This document shows positions 1 through 8,605 of a DNA stretch of 64,000 nt, in pieces. The stretch spans positions 85,048-149,047 of the forward strand of contig CANMVY010000002.1 in the NCBI GenBank assembly GCA_947501265.1, read 5' to 3'. This stretch comes from Bacteroidota bacterium (lineage in GTDB: Bacteria > Bacteroidota > Bacteroidia > UBA7662 > CANHCV01). Position 1 is the first letter of the stretch. Every line of letters starts with the position of its first letter. The notes under the pieces were generated by a model. It ran no database searches. It was given only the letters and a program-made list of their open reading frames with translations, and had not been told where the DNA came from. Made by a program: the position numbers and the translations under genes.

Positions 1-685
1 TGGTTCTCCATTTCGATTCGGATATTCCTTTATCGCCGAATTCCACTCCATCACCGTAGGCGTCTTTTCCGTCGTTGAATTTTACGCCTCGCAAATCGTG
101 CTGATAACCGCCTTGCAAATGAAGCAATTCGCCGAACATCCCTTTTTTGACCATGTTAAAAATGGCCATCACGTCTCGGCGATAACACACATTTTCCATG
201 GCAAAAACGGGGGTATTGTTCTTTTCAGATGCATTCACAATGTCCCAACATTCCTTGATGTTCATTCCACCCGAAACCTCCATTCCAACGACAATTTTCC
301 GATTCAGAGCTTCCACTCCTTGAGGAATATGCCATTCCCACGGAGTAGAAATGATCACCACATCCATTGGGACCGTTTCAATCATTTTCCGATAATCGTA
401 ATCTCCATGGATAAACTCCTGAACGTTTTTCTTACCATTTTTTTCCAGAATTCTTCGCACCCTTGGCAAAGCATACGTTTGATCTGGATCTGCAAAAGCT
501 ACTACATCCACATCATTGCGTTTCAACAAATTGGAAAGATGCACTTGTCCTCTCATTCCAACGCCGATAAGGCCAACTTTAACCTTGTTGATTTTTTCTT
601 CGGAGTGTAACCAATGTGGAACAGCAAGAACTCCTGCTGCAAGAGCTGTTTGTTGGATAAATTTTCTTCGATTCATGTTATTCAT
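1..685 (-). CDS. GH109-like Gfo/Idh/MocA family protein (partial, runs off left edge)
   Basis: The N-terminal ~228 residues are present; the C-terminus lies beyond the window. An N-terminal twin-arginine stretch (NRRKFIQ, residues 5-11) and hydrophobic segment suggest Tat export. A Rossmann NAD-binding motif GVGMRG follows at 41-46. The TPWEWH motif, the EVSGG segment where ordinary Gfo/Idh enzymes have EKP, and the MENVCYRRD and GELLH..YQHDLR blocks match glycoside hydrolase family 109 (NAD-dependent alpha-N-acetylgalactosaminidases) as I know it. The start at 685 overlaps the stop of the upstream nuclease gene by 8 nt, so the two are probably co-transcribed; a second in-frame ATG at 676 is possible. 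Family assignment is firm, exact substrate is inference. Confidence 0.8.
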   Translation of the reverse strand, partial: MNNMNRRKFIQQTALAAGVLAVPHWLHSEEKINKVKVGLIGVGMRGQVHLSNLLKRNDVDVVAFADPDQTYALPRVRRILEKNGKKNVQEFIHGDYDYRKMIETVPMDVVIISTPWEWHIPQGVEALNRKIVVGMEVSGGMNIKECWDIVNASEKNNTPVFAMENVCYRRDVMAIFNMVKKGMFGELLHLQGGYQHDLRGVKFNDGKDAYGDGVEFGDKGISESKWRT

Positions 686-1412
686 TCCATTTCCAGGTTT
701 GGATATTGCTTTTTGATTCCAGTTTATGTTCGATTTCTTCTTTAAGCTTAGGATAGAAATTAATCTTTGTAAGGTTTTCCAAAGAGTCGGTGGAAACCAC
801 AAAACTTTTGAGGGAGGCCGAAGAGCCTTCGTTGGGCAGAATGAAGGAAATCATTTGCCGATGTTGGGAAGAAGTATCGAGGATCACTTTGTAATAAAAT
901 TCTGGCACAGCTACCTCGTTGGGTCCGATACTGGGGAGTTTGGGTCGTAAAATGGGCCCGGTCACAACAAATACTTGATGATATTGAAGGGCCCAGTCCC
1001 GAACCTGCTCCTCCAATCGTTTCCAAACACCCCGATTGAACGATGGAGCTTGCGGACTCATATTGCTGTAATAGAACGATTCCACCATGGTTTTTTCCGA
1101 AAACCCCATATCGGCCGCAGGGGCAAGGTGTCCGCGATCGTATCCGCTCGATTTGTAGTCGATGCCTTCGGCAGAACCCATTGGAACGAGCGGATCTTCC
1201 AAAAATTTATTGGTCCGTTCGTAGTTGCCTTTTACTTCGTTTTCATTCAATTCATACGCAACCCAACGGGCTTGTTCATACCGCTCATCGTAAAGCAACG
1301 AATAGCCTACATGTTGGACAAAATGTTTATTCTCATCTTCCTGATAGGCGGGGCATTCCCAAGGTGGATTAAAAGAAAGAAAAGCAGCAAAAAGTGCAAA
1401 CAAGTACTTCAT
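678..1412 (-). CDS. secreted DNA/RNA non-specific endonuclease
   Basis: A 244-residue protein of the beta-beta-alpha metal (NUC1/EndoG-type) nuclease family. It has an N-terminal signal peptide (about 1-20) and the catalytic DRGH motif at 92-95, whose His is the general base, followed by NMSPQ at 117-121 and FNRGVW at 125-130, the region that supplies the metal-binding Asn. Such enzymes degrade DNA and RNA without sequence preference, here probably in the periplasm or outside the cell, for nutrient recovery. A -7 box (TACATTTG, 1418-1425) ends five bases before the ATG, supporting this start. It is followed by the GH109-like gene with an 8-nt overlap. Confidence 0.9.
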   Translation of the reverse strand: MKYLFALFAAFLSFNPPWECPAYQEDENKHFVQHVGYSLLYDERYEQARWVAYELNENEVKGNYERTNKFLEDPLVPMGSAEGIDYKSSGYDRGHLAPAADMGFSEKTMVESFYYSNMSPQAPSFNRGVWKRLEEQVRDWALQYHQVFVVTGPILRPKLPSIGPNEVAVPEFYYKVILDTSSQHRQMISFILPNEGSSASLKSFVVSTDSLENLTKINFYPKLKEEIEHKLESKSNIQTWKWNE

Positions 1413-1417
1413 TAAAA

Positions 1418-1425
1418 CAAATGTA
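1418..1425 (-). promoter_or_regulatory. -7 promoter element of nuclease gene
   Basis: TACATTTG matches the Bacteroidota -7 consensus TAnnTTTG and ends five bases before the ATG at 1412, so the mRNA leader should be nearly absent. Confidence 0.5.
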
Positions 1426-1469
1426 AGTAAACCCGAAAAGTTTTTCGAACTTTGTAGAAAATAAGAACC

Positions 1470-2156
1470 ATGTCCACGCTGCTTTTTTTATCATTGTTTT
1501 CATTCGCACCGATGGATTCCATTGGACAGAAAAAGGAAAATGGTCAACTCTTTACCATTCACCAAATCGATAAAGGACAAACATTATCAGGCATTGCAAA
1601 ACGATACAAGGTTTCATCAGCAAAGATTATTGAGATCAATAAAATTGAACCCGATAAAATCCGAGCCGGTCAAAAACTATTGATTCCTGTAGAAAAACCT
1701 GCTTCCACTTCAAATCTTCCAAAACCAAAACCCGAGCCCAAACCCGAGCCCAAACCCGAAATTAATTCAAGTCCTAAACCAGAAATTGGTTCAAGTACAA
1801 ATCTGCCCAAAGAAACCACAACTGCTGCGAAAACAGCTCCAAAACCCAAACCTACAGCACCAGCCAAATCGGAAGGTAAACTAAAACCAACCACCAAAAA
1901 AGGGTTGGTTGGCTTGGGAAAAAGCGATGTTTTGGATCCCATTTCTTTTACTGCTTTACACCCATCGCTACCCATTCAATCGCTTGTTAAGGTGGTAAAT
2001 ACCGAAAATGGTCGATTGGTTTTTGTAAGGATTATTGGTAAAACAACGGGTGAGATGGGCATTTACGATTTGGTTATTTCCCAATCGGCCATGGATCAGT
2101 TAAAGGTATTTGGAGAAAAATTACAGGCTGACCTTACTTTTGGGATTGCCGAATGA
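1470..2156 (+). CDS. LysM protein with degenerate RlpA-like double-psi barrel
   Basis: A 228-residue exported protein: hydrophobic N-terminus (1-20), one LysM peptidoglycan-binding domain (about 28-75, with the NKIEPDKIRAGQKLLIPV ending), a Pro/Lys/Glu-rich linker with PKPEPKPE repeats (78-140), and a C-terminal domain (about 155-228) that aligns by eye with the RlpA double-psi beta barrel (ALHPSLP, VKVVNTENGRLVFVRI, YDLVISQSA). The catalytic Asp of RlpA (NDRGP motif) is replaced by RIIGKTT, so it is probably not an active lytic transglycosylase but a wall-binding or scaffold protein. It heads a four-gene polysaccharide operon; its stop overlaps the next ATG by 4 nt. A poor -7 box (GAACTTTG, 1447-1454) precedes it. 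Confidence 0.75.
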   Translation: MSTLLFLSLFSFAPMDSIGQKKENGQLFTIHQIDKGQTLSGIAKRYKVSSAKIIEINKIEPDKIRAGQKLLIPVEKPASTSNLPKPKPEPKPEPKPEINSSPKPEIGSSTNLPKETTTAAKTAPKPKPTAPAKSEGKLKPTTKKGLVGLGKSDVLDPISFTALHPSLPIQSLVKVVNTENGRLVFVRIIGKTTGEMGIYDLVISQSAMDQLKVFGEKLQADLTFGIAE

Positions 2157-3967
2157 AAAACATCAGGCACTTGTTTCAATACCTTGCTCCACTTAAAAAA
2201 AATGTGGTTTGGGTATTTATCTTCTTTAGCATTTCAACCCTATTCTCCGCGGTTTCCATTTCGTTAATCATTCCTTTTCTAAAAATTCTCTTTTCTGGCG
2301 GGGATTTGATTCCTCAAAATCAGGTTGTAACTTCTTCTTTTACCGGAAGATTCAACGGATGGATTAACGATTGGATTAACCAAGTAGGAAAAGAATCGGC
2401 ATTATTTTGGTTTTGCGGATTATTGGTCATTTTCATCTTTTTGAAAAGCATTTTTCGCTATTTAGGAAACATGAAAATGGCTGAAATTCGTACAAGATTG
2501 GTTTTAAATCTTCGAGAAAAAGCCTATCACCGCTGGTTGAATGCTCCCCTATCCTATTTCCGCGGTGAGCAAAAAGGAGATTTACTTTCTCGCATGACCG
2601 CGGATGTTTTTCAGGTTGAATTTTCCATGCTTGGCGTTTTGGAAATGATTTTTAGAGATCCTTTTCAAATTCTAATCTACCTAGGAACCATGTTTTTCGT
2701 TTCTTGGCAATTAACCCTATTGATTTTTCTGGTTGCTCCCATTGGCGGACTACTCATTGGTAGAATTGGGAAATTTCTAAAAAATGCCTCCCATCAAAGT
2801 CAAGAAGAACAAGGGAAATTATTGAGTTGGATGGAGGAAACCCTTAGCGGCATGCGAATTATTCAAGGTTTTTACGTGAAGCAGAAAGCCGCTGAAAAAT
2901 TCAACGATCAAAACCAGAGGTTACGACAAAAGATGAAAATCGTTTACAGCCGAGAGTATTTGGCCTCCCCTCTGAGCGAATGGATCATCAGCATGATTTT
3001 AGTTGCCATTATGGGATATGGAGGATGGATGATCATTCACCAAATAAGCGCTCTCAACGGCGAATTCTTCATTTACTACCTCCTCACCTTCAGCCAAATC
3101 ATCGCTCCGGCAAAGGCCATTACCGAAAGTTATTTTCGGATGAAAAAAGGAATGGCCTCTTTAGATCGAATTGAAGAAATTTTCAATACCCCCGAACACG
3201 TTGGAATGAATTCCGTTCAACCCTTTCAAAAAACGGTTGAACTCGTTGAATTCAAAAATATTTCCTTCAGATATCAAGAGGATTGGGTGCTGAAAAACGT
3301 ATCATTCTCCATTGCTAAAGGAGAAACCGTTGCTTTGGTTGGAGCATCAGGTTCGGGAAAAAGCACACTTGCCGATTTGCTATTAAGATTCATGGATACC
3401 CAAGAAGGTAAAATTCTGATCAATGGAGAAGACCTCAAATCCTTTCAATTGGAACATTGGAGATCGAAGTTAAGTGTCGTAACCCAGGCACCTATCCTAT
3501 TCAACGACTCCATACGTCAAAATGTTACCCTTTGGAACCAAGGATTTTCAAACTCTGAAATAGAATCCGCATTGCAGAAAGCAAACGCATTGGAGTTTAG
3601 CCTTCAAACTTCCATCGGATTGGAAACCGTCATCGGAGAAAACGGTGGAAATTTGAGTGGCGGACAAAAACAACGACTCACCATCGCCAGGGCTTTGATC
3701 AATAATCCAGAAATCCTTATTCTCGATGAAGCGACCTCTGCACTTGATTCGGAATCGGAAAGTTTGGTTCAGGAAGCCATCAAAAAAGCCTTGGAAGGCA
3801 GAACTGCCTTGGTCATTGCTCATCGATTGAGTACCATTCAAAATGCCGATAAAATCATTGTATTAGACAAAGGAGCGATCGTTGAAATGGGGACTCACCA
3901 AAGTCTTTTAGCGTCGAAAGGAGCGTACGCTCGGATGGTTGAACTTCAAACCTTAGGAGATTCATGA
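2153..3967 (+). CDS. MsbA-like ABC transporter, fused permease and ATPase
   Basis: A 604-residue half-transporter of the lipid/polysaccharide exporter class. An N-terminal six-helix type 1 exporter transmembrane domain (about 15-315) is followed by an ATPase domain with Walker A GASGSGKST (around 395), Q-loop VTQAP, signature LSGGQKQR (around 500), Walker B ILILDEATSALD (around 520) and H-loop IAHRLST. It would act as a homodimer in the inner membrane. Its place between a wall-binding protein and a glycosyltransferase/ligase pair suggests it flips a lipid-linked glycan or lipid A; MsbA itself is possible but the gene symbol is not certain. ATGA overlaps couple it to both neighbours. Confidence 0.9.
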   Translation: MKNIRHLFQYLAPLKKNVVWVFIFFSISTLFSAVSISLIIPFLKILFSGGDLIPQNQVVTSSFTGRFNGWINDWINQVGKESALFWFCGLLVIFIFLKSIFRYLGNMKMAEIRTRLVLNLREKAYHRWLNAPLSYFRGEQKGDLLSRMTADVFQVEFSMLGVLEMIFRDPFQILIYLGTMFFVSWQLTLLIFLVAPIGGLLIGRIGKFLKNASHQSQEEQGKLLSWMEETLSGMRIIQGFYVKQKAAEKFNDQNQRLRQKMKIVYSREYLASPLSEWIISMILVAIMGYGGWMIIHQISALNGEFFIYYLLTFSQIIAPAKAITESYFRMKKGMASLDRIEEIFNTPEHVGMNSVQPFQKTVELVEFKNISFRYQEDWVLKNVSFSIAKGETVALVGASGSGKSTLADLLLRFMDTQEGKILINGEDLKSFQLEHWRSKLSVVTQAPILFNDSIRQNVTLWNQGFSNSEIESALQKANALEFSLQTSIGLETVIGENGGNLSGGQKQRLTIARALINNPEILILDEATSALDSESESLVQEAIKKALEGRTALVIAHRLSTIQNADKIIVLDKGAIVEMGTHQSLLASKGAYARMVELQTLGDS

Positions 3968-5052
3968 AAATAGGCATCATCGGAACAAGGGGAATTCCGA
4001 ATCATTATGGAGGTTTCGAACAATTTGCCGAATACCTTTCCGTAGGGTTGGTAGAATTGGGACACGAAGTTTCGGTCTATTGTCCTCACAATCACCCGGA
4101 AAAATCTGAAATATGGAACGGAGTTCACCGAATCATGGTGAACGACCCCGAAGAAAAGTGGGGAACGGTGGGTCAGTTTATTTACGACTTCAATGGGATT
4201 TGGGATGCTCGAAAAAGGAACTTTGACGTCATTCTTCAATTGGGATACACCAGCAGTTCCATCTGGGGACCACTCATGCCTTCGGCAAAAATTTTCACGA
4301 ACATGGACGGTTTGGAATGGAAACGTTCCAAGTTCTCCAAACCGGTTCAAACTTTTTTGAAATTCGCAGAGCGAATGGCTATTTGGTATTCGGATGAGTG
4401 GATTTCGGATTCGATTGGTATTCAAGAATATTTAAAAAAGAAGTACAACAAGGATTCGACCTACATCGCTTACGGTGCTTGGCCATTTAACACTCCCGAT
4501 TCTTCTGTTTTGCAAAAATATCAGGTTCAAGAAAACCATTATTTCATGTTGGTTGCTCGAATGGAACCCGAAAACAACGTGGAAGTTATTCTTGACGGTT
4601 ACGTAAAATCGGGGTCTTCTACCCCATTTTTGGTGGTCGGTAATACAGAAAATGCCTTTGGCACCTATTTGGTTGAGAAGTACAAACATCAAAAAGGGAT
4701 TCGTTTTCAGGGAGGTATTTACAACCTCAACGATTTAAATCAGCTGCGTTACCATTGCAAAGCCTATTTACATGGGCATTCCGTTGGCGGTACCAACCCC
4801 AGTTTATTGGAAGCCATGGCTTCACAAGCTACAATCATGGCCCACAACAACATTTTCAACCAAAGTATTCTTGGAGATGACGCGTGGTATTTTAAACAGG
4901 ATCAAGATGTTGCGGAAATCATTAAGAAAACCGAAGATCCTTCTTTTGATGCCCGAAAAGCAAACGTGATTCAATCCAATTACTCCAAAATCGTAGAGGA
5001 TTTTTCTTGGGACAAAATCATTCATCAATACGAAAAACTTCTAACAAAGTGA
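3964..5052 (+). CDS. GT4-type glycosyltransferase with DUF1972 N-terminal domain
   Basis: A 362-residue glycosyltransferase. The N-terminus (MKIGIIGTRGIPNHYGGFEQ) is the DUF1972 signature found in rhamnosyl- and related transferases of polysaccharide loci. The C-terminal GT-B domain carries the nucleotide-sugar site around residues 190-290 (VARMEPENN, then YLHGHSVGGTNPSLLEAMA, the E(x7)E-type acceptor region). It probably adds a sugar to a lipid-linked oligosaccharide on the cytoplasmic face. ATGA overlap with the ABC transporter upstream and GTGA overlap with the ligase-like gene downstream. The sugar donated cannot be read from the sequence. Confidence 0.88.
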   Translation: MKIGIIGTRGIPNHYGGFEQFAEYLSVGLVELGHEVSVYCPHNHPEKSEIWNGVHRIMVNDPEEKWGTVGQFIYDFNGIWDARKRNFDVILQLGYTSSSIWGPLMPSAKIFTNMDGLEWKRSKFSKPVQTFLKFAERMAIWYSDEWISDSIGIQEYLKKKYNKDSTYIAYGAWPFNTPDSSVLQKYQVQENHYFMLVARMEPENNVEVILDGYVKSGSSTPFLVVGNTENAFGTYLVEKYKHQKGIRFQGGIYNLNDLNQLRYHCKAYLHGHSVGGTNPSLLEAMASQATIMAHNNIFNQSILGDDAWYFKQDQDVAEIIKKTEDPSFDARKANVIQSNYSKIVEDFSWDKIIHQYEKLLTK

Positions 5053-6227
5053 AAATAGCTCTTCAGATTCGTTGGTTTTTATTCCTCGCTTTGGGGGTTG
5101 GCTTAGCGTTTCCTGGAGCGTATGGCCTTCAAAATACGAGTGTTTACGGACTAATTGCGGTTACCATTTTTTGTGCCTTTCGTTTAAAAGTTCGACCATC
5201 AATACCGGCTATTCTGTTCGTAACGGTGGGTTACTTCATTTATCTGTTGGGTTTTGAAGTCATTGCAGATCAGAATTGGTCGGCTTTTTTAAAGAAAATT
5301 CCGCTATTGCTTTCGCTTTTGGTTTTAATTCCACCAACTAAGGATGAAAAGAACGTTTTCTTCAACAGCATTGGGATATCAACGATCGTTTCCTGCATGT
5401 ACCTATGGGCCCATCATTTCTTGGAATTGGTTCCTGAGGAACGCTGGTTGATGAGTGCATACAGTTACACGTTTTTAACTGAATCGTTGGGCTGGCAACC
5501 CATTTATACCGCTATCTCCTACTCCATTGGTGGCCTTTTTTGGATGAATCAGCTTCAGTTTTCTCCACACCGTTGGTGGAAAATTTTGGGCATGATAGGC
5601 ATTGGAATCCTTTTCATCACGTTAATTTTTCTTTCTGCACGAATGGCGTTCATCGCCTTTATCTTCTCATCCTTTCTGGTTGTTCCCGCCAACCGAAGAT
5701 GGATTTATGGTGTTGGAATCGGAATAGCCATCGCATTATTTTTCATCAACCCTGTTTTAAAAGAACGGTTAACAAAAGCGGTTTCTGGGAGCGAACGGTA
5801 CGCAGGCGGCAGCATACGACTTGAGAAATGGAAAGCCGCAAAAGAAGTAAGCCTAAATCATTGGTTATTTGGCGTTTCAAGCGGTAAAACACAACTAAAA
5901 CTTGAAGAGCAATACCAAAAGCAAGATTTTCAACTTGGAATCCAACAACGTTACCATGCTCATCAACAATGGCTTCAAAACGCCGTGGAAGGTGGAATCT
6001 TTGGAATTGCTTTTCTATTGCTTGCGTTTGTTTCTTTTTTTACAAGGCATTTTCATAAAGATGATCAACTCATTTTAGCCGTTGGACTTTTTATTCTGTT
6101 GAACACCTTTACCGAAAGCATTTGCGAACGTCAATCAGGGATGATTTGGTTTTGCATAATTTTTTTAACGGGATTTGTCCAAAAATCAGACAATCTCTCA
6201 TCGGTTGTGCATAAAGAATCATTGTGA
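5049..6227 (+). CDS. O-antigen ligase/polymerase-like membrane protein
   Basis: A 392-residue polytopic inner-membrane protein with about ten hydrophobic segments and a Wzy_C/O-antigen ligase feature: the large periplasmic loop ending in the YHAHQQWLQNAVEGG motif, followed by closing helices. Such proteins join or polymerise lipid-linked glycans in the periplasm. I chose the GTG at 5049, which overlaps the preceding stop as GTGA, in keeping with the 4-nt coupling of the two upstream junctions; an ATG at 5007 would lie deep inside the glycosyltransferase gene and add a charged extension before the first helix. Last gene of the operon; no clear terminator follows. Confidence 0.8.
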   Translation: MKIALQIRWFLFLALGVGLAFPGAYGLQNTSVYGLIAVTIFCAFRLKVRPSIPAILFVTVGYFIYLLGFEVIADQNWSAFLKKIPLLLSLLVLIPPTKDEKNVFFNSIGISTIVSCMYLWAHHFLELVPEERWLMSAYSYTFLTESLGWQPIYTAISYSIGGLFWMNQLQFSPHRWWKILGMIGIGILFITLIFLSARMAFIAFIFSSFLVVPANRRWIYGVGIGIAIALFFINPVLKERLTKAVSGSERYAGGSIRLEKWKAAKEVSLNHWLFGVSSGKTQLKLEEQYQKQDFQLGIQQRYHAHQQWLQNAVEGGIFGIAFLLLAFVSFFTRHFHKDDQLILAVGLFILLNTFTESICERQSGMIWFCIIFLTGFVQKSDNLSSVVHKESL

Positions 6228-6244
6228 ATCGCCACTTTGGTGGA

Positions 6245-6252
6245 TAGTTTTG
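6245..6252 (+). promoter_or_regulatory. -7 promoter element of rseP
   Basis: TAGTTTTG matches TAnnTTTG, 20 bases before the rseP ATG. It separates rseP from the polysaccharide operon upstream. Confidence 0.45.
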
Positions 6253-6272
6253 CGTTGTTATAAAAAATAACT

Positions 6273-7601
6273 ATGGATATATTGGTTATGGTTGGGCAAA
6301 TGATTTTGGCCCTTTCCATTTTGGTAGGATTGCATGAGTGGGGACATTACATTACCGCAAGGATGTTTGGTATTCGGGTCGAGAAATTTTACATTTTTTT
6401 CGATGCTTGGGGAAAGAAACTCTGGAGTAAAAAAATTGGGGATACGGAGTATGGAATTGGATGGTTGCCTTTGGGCGGCTATGTAAAAATTGCAGGAATG
6501 ATCGATGAGAGTTTGGATACCGACCAAATGGCTCAGCCAGCAAAAGAGGATGAATTTCGTTCAAAACCGGCATGGCAACGCCTCATCGTAATGCTCGGTG
6601 GAATTATCGTGAATGCTCTTTTGGCGATCGGCATTTTCATGGCCATTTTAATGATTTGGGGAAAATCTTATTTGCCCATTTCGTCGATGAAAAATGGAAT
6701 TTTTGCTACAGAAATCGGGCAAAAAGCCGGATTAAAGACCGGTGACCAGCTATTAAAAGTGAATGGCGAGCCATTGAATGAGTTTTCACCCATCATTTCA
6801 ACCGAACTTTTGCTCAACGCAGACGCTAAACTTGAAATTCTTCGCAATGGCGAGCCAATTACCGTTCAGTTCCCCGACTCCATTCGTCAGTTCTTGTTGG
6901 AAAACAAGGAATCGTTGGTTGAAGTTCCTCTGCCATCCATCATCCATAAAATTGAAAAAAACATGCCGGCATTCGCTTCGGGAATGCGAGAAGGCGATGA
7001 AATCACAGCAATCAATGGAGTAGCCGTTAGCACCTACAATGAAGTGTTTAACATCATTCCAACCGTTCGAGGAAAAGTAATTCCTGTTTCCGTTCTTCGT
7101 GACGGACAGGCCATGACGTTCAAGGTTGATTTAACCACCGATCCTCAATTTGGTATTCGAAGCATAACGGCCGATTCCATTTATGAGGTACGATCCGAAA
7201 AATTTGGATTTTTCACGAGTATCCCAGAAGCTTTCTCTTTCGCAAGTGAAACGGTTTCCAATCAAATCAAAAGCTTCCAAAAGATTTTCAGTGGCGAGGT
7301 TTCTGCTCGAAAAAGCTTGGGCGGTCCCATTGCCATTGCCAAAGATTTGTACGGAGGAACGTGGATTTGGCAAAAATTTTGGTTAACCACGGCTCTGCTT
7401 TCGATCGTTTTGGCCTTCATGAATTTACTCCCCATTCCGGCATTGGATGGTGGACACGCATTGTTTACCTTAATTGAAATTATTTTCCGCAGACCACTTT
7501 CAACCAAGTTTCTAACGTATGCTCAGTACGCCGGGATGGTCATCATTTTTGGATTAATGATTTTCATCATTGGCAACGATCTTCTAAAACTATTCTTATG
7601 A
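6273..7601 (+). CDS. rseP: RIP metalloprotease RseP (site-2 protease)
   Basis: A 442-residue intramembrane zinc protease. The HEWGH motif (21-25) in the first transmembrane helix binds zinc, and LDGGH (391-395) in a C-terminal helix supplies the third ligand. Between them lie two PDZ-like segments (about 115-195 and 210-290; SGMREGDEITAINGV is visible). RseP cleaves transmembrane anti-sigma factors and leftover signal peptides in the inner membrane. Length matches the family. Its own -7 box lies 20 bases upstream. The stop overlaps the next gene as ATGA, so an unknown exported protein is made from the same message. Confidence 0.96.
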   Translation: MDILVMVGQMILALSILVGLHEWGHYITARMFGIRVEKFYIFFDAWGKKLWSKKIGDTEYGIGWLPLGGYVKIAGMIDESLDTDQMAQPAKEDEFRSKPAWQRLIVMLGGIIVNALLAIGIFMAILMIWGKSYLPISSMKNGIFATEIGQKAGLKTGDQLLKVNGEPLNEFSPIISTELLLNADAKLEILRNGEPITVQFPDSIRQFLLENKESLVEVPLPSIIHKIEKNMPAFASGMREGDEITAINGVAVSTYNEVFNIIPTVRGKVIPVSVLRDGQAMTFKVDLTTDPQFGIRSITADSIYEVRSEKFGFFTSIPEAFSFASETVSNQIKSFQKIFSGEVSARKSLGGPIAIAKDLYGGTWIWQKFWLTTALLSIVLAFMNLLPIPALDGGHALFTLIEIIFRRPLSTKFLTYAQYAGMVIIFGLMIFIIGNDLLKLFL

Positions 7602-8425
7602 AAAAGATTTTTTTACTAGCCTTTTTATTCATTGGGTTGTTTTCTAAAGGCCAAGACTTAAAATTTCAACGTGATACGACTGGAATGGGTGAAGGATATA
7701 CCTACGGGAAACGCCTTATTCTGGTTCCCTTCAAACCATACGACTACAAAAGTGATGCGGATGCTGATATCGCCAAGCAAAATGAATTGGAGCCGTCTTA
7801 TGTAAAGCTTGTTTTCCGTTCATCCTTTGACCAGGTTCTTACAAACGCATTAAAGAATCGCTTTGAAATCATTCGATTAAACTTGGATTCGCCAGCGGAA
7901 TACAAAGAAGATCTTCAAGCGTTTTATAATTCGACGGGAACCGCTTACGAGCGACCTATTTTAGTTCGCCCTGCCCAAACGGATATCGATAAAGCAAAAA
8001 AAACAAAATCGCAATTGTTTATTGACGAGATGGCGAAATTGGCAAATATCGATCGTACACCGAAAACCTATCGAGGAGTAGATGGTGGTGAATTTAAGGC
8101 TCCCAATGAATTAACTCGGTACTACAAAACCACCATTTCTAATCCAAATATCATTCCATACATGCAAGATAAGTATCAGAATGACTACTTCCTTTTCATC
8201 AATATGATGGAAGTCACTACCCGATACGACCAATGCATTGATTTAGAAAACAAGAATTACAACCGAGAATTTTCTCTTCATTACACCCTTTACGATAAAC
8301 AAGGAAAGCAAGTTGTAGGAAATGTTATTACACTGCTTTTTCCTTCTAACACCAATAAAATCAACGATATTATTGCCAAAAACTTTGGAGTTATTGCCAA
8401 AGAAATCAACAAAAGTTTACCTTAA
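7598..8425 (+). CDS. exported protein of unknown function, coupled to rseP
   Basis: I do not recognise a family. The 275-residue product has a clear signal peptide (1-18, ending FSKGQ) and no later membrane segment, so it should be periplasmic or outer-membrane associated. Several motifs look structured rather than low-complexity (KRLILVPFKPYDYKSDADA, LVFRSSFDQVLTNALKNRF, YFLFINMMEVTTRYDQC), with a C-terminal segment resembling a beta sheet (REFSLHYTLYDKQGKQVVG). The start overlaps the rseP stop by 4 nt. It may be a stress-related or surface protein that works with the membrane protease, but this rests on position only. Confidence 0.75.
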   Translation: MKKIFLLAFLFIGLFSKGQDLKFQRDTTGMGEGYTYGKRLILVPFKPYDYKSDADADIAKQNELEPSYVKLVFRSSFDQVLTNALKNRFEIIRLNLDSPAEYKEDLQAFYNSTGTAYERPILVRPAQTDIDKAKKTKSQLFIDEMAKLANIDRTPKTYRGVDGGEFKAPNELTRYYKTTISNPNIIPYMQDKYQNDYFLFINMMEVTTRYDQCIDLENKNYNREFSLHYTLYDKQGKQVVGNVITLLFPSNTNKINDIIAKNFGVIAKEINKSLP

Positions 8426-8437
8426 ATAAAAAAAATG

Positions 8438-8468
8438 TTTGCAAAAATGCTTTTTAGGCCTACTTTTG
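8438..8468 (+). promoter_or_regulatory. promoter of tRNA-Leu
   Basis: Best promoter in the window: -33 TTTG (8438-8441), 19-bp spacer, -7 TACTTTTG (8461-8468), the full Bacteroidota consensus, 16 bases before the mature tRNA. Confidence 0.75.
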
Positions 8469-8484
8469 CATCCACAATAAAAAC

Positions 8485-8569
8485 GCCTGGGTGGCGGAAT
8501 AGGTAGACGCGCTGGTCTCAAACACCAGTGGGGCGACCCATGCCGGTTCGATCCCGGCCCCAGGTACCA
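8485..8569 (+). tRNA. tRNA-Leu (anticodon CAA)
   Basis: An 85-nt class II tRNA with encoded CCA. Acceptor GCCTGGG pairs with CCCAGGT (first pair G-U), then discriminator A and CCA. The D-arm carries GCGGAATAGGTAGACGC, the anticodon stem CTGGT/ACCAG encloses the loop CTCAAAC (anticodon CAA, reads UUG), a variable arm TGGGGCGACCCA follows, and the T-arm contains GGTTCGATCC. Box A and B positions and the variable arm are typical of leucine tRNA. Confidence 0.95.
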
Positions 8570-8572
8570 AGT

Positions 8573-8601
8573 AAAGCTGCGATAAAACCGCAGCTTTTTT
8601 T
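8573..8601 (+). terminator. intrinsic terminator of tRNA-Leu
   Basis: AAAGCTGCG (8573-8581) pairs perfectly with CGCAGCTTT (8589-8597) around a 7-nt loop, and the T-run extends to 8601. The next ATG is only five bases later (see findings). Confidence 0.85.
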
Positions 8602-8605
8602 GTAG

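Noticed and set aside
98-610. Plus-strand open frame near the left edge
   Set aside because: Antisense to the clear GH109-like coding sequence.
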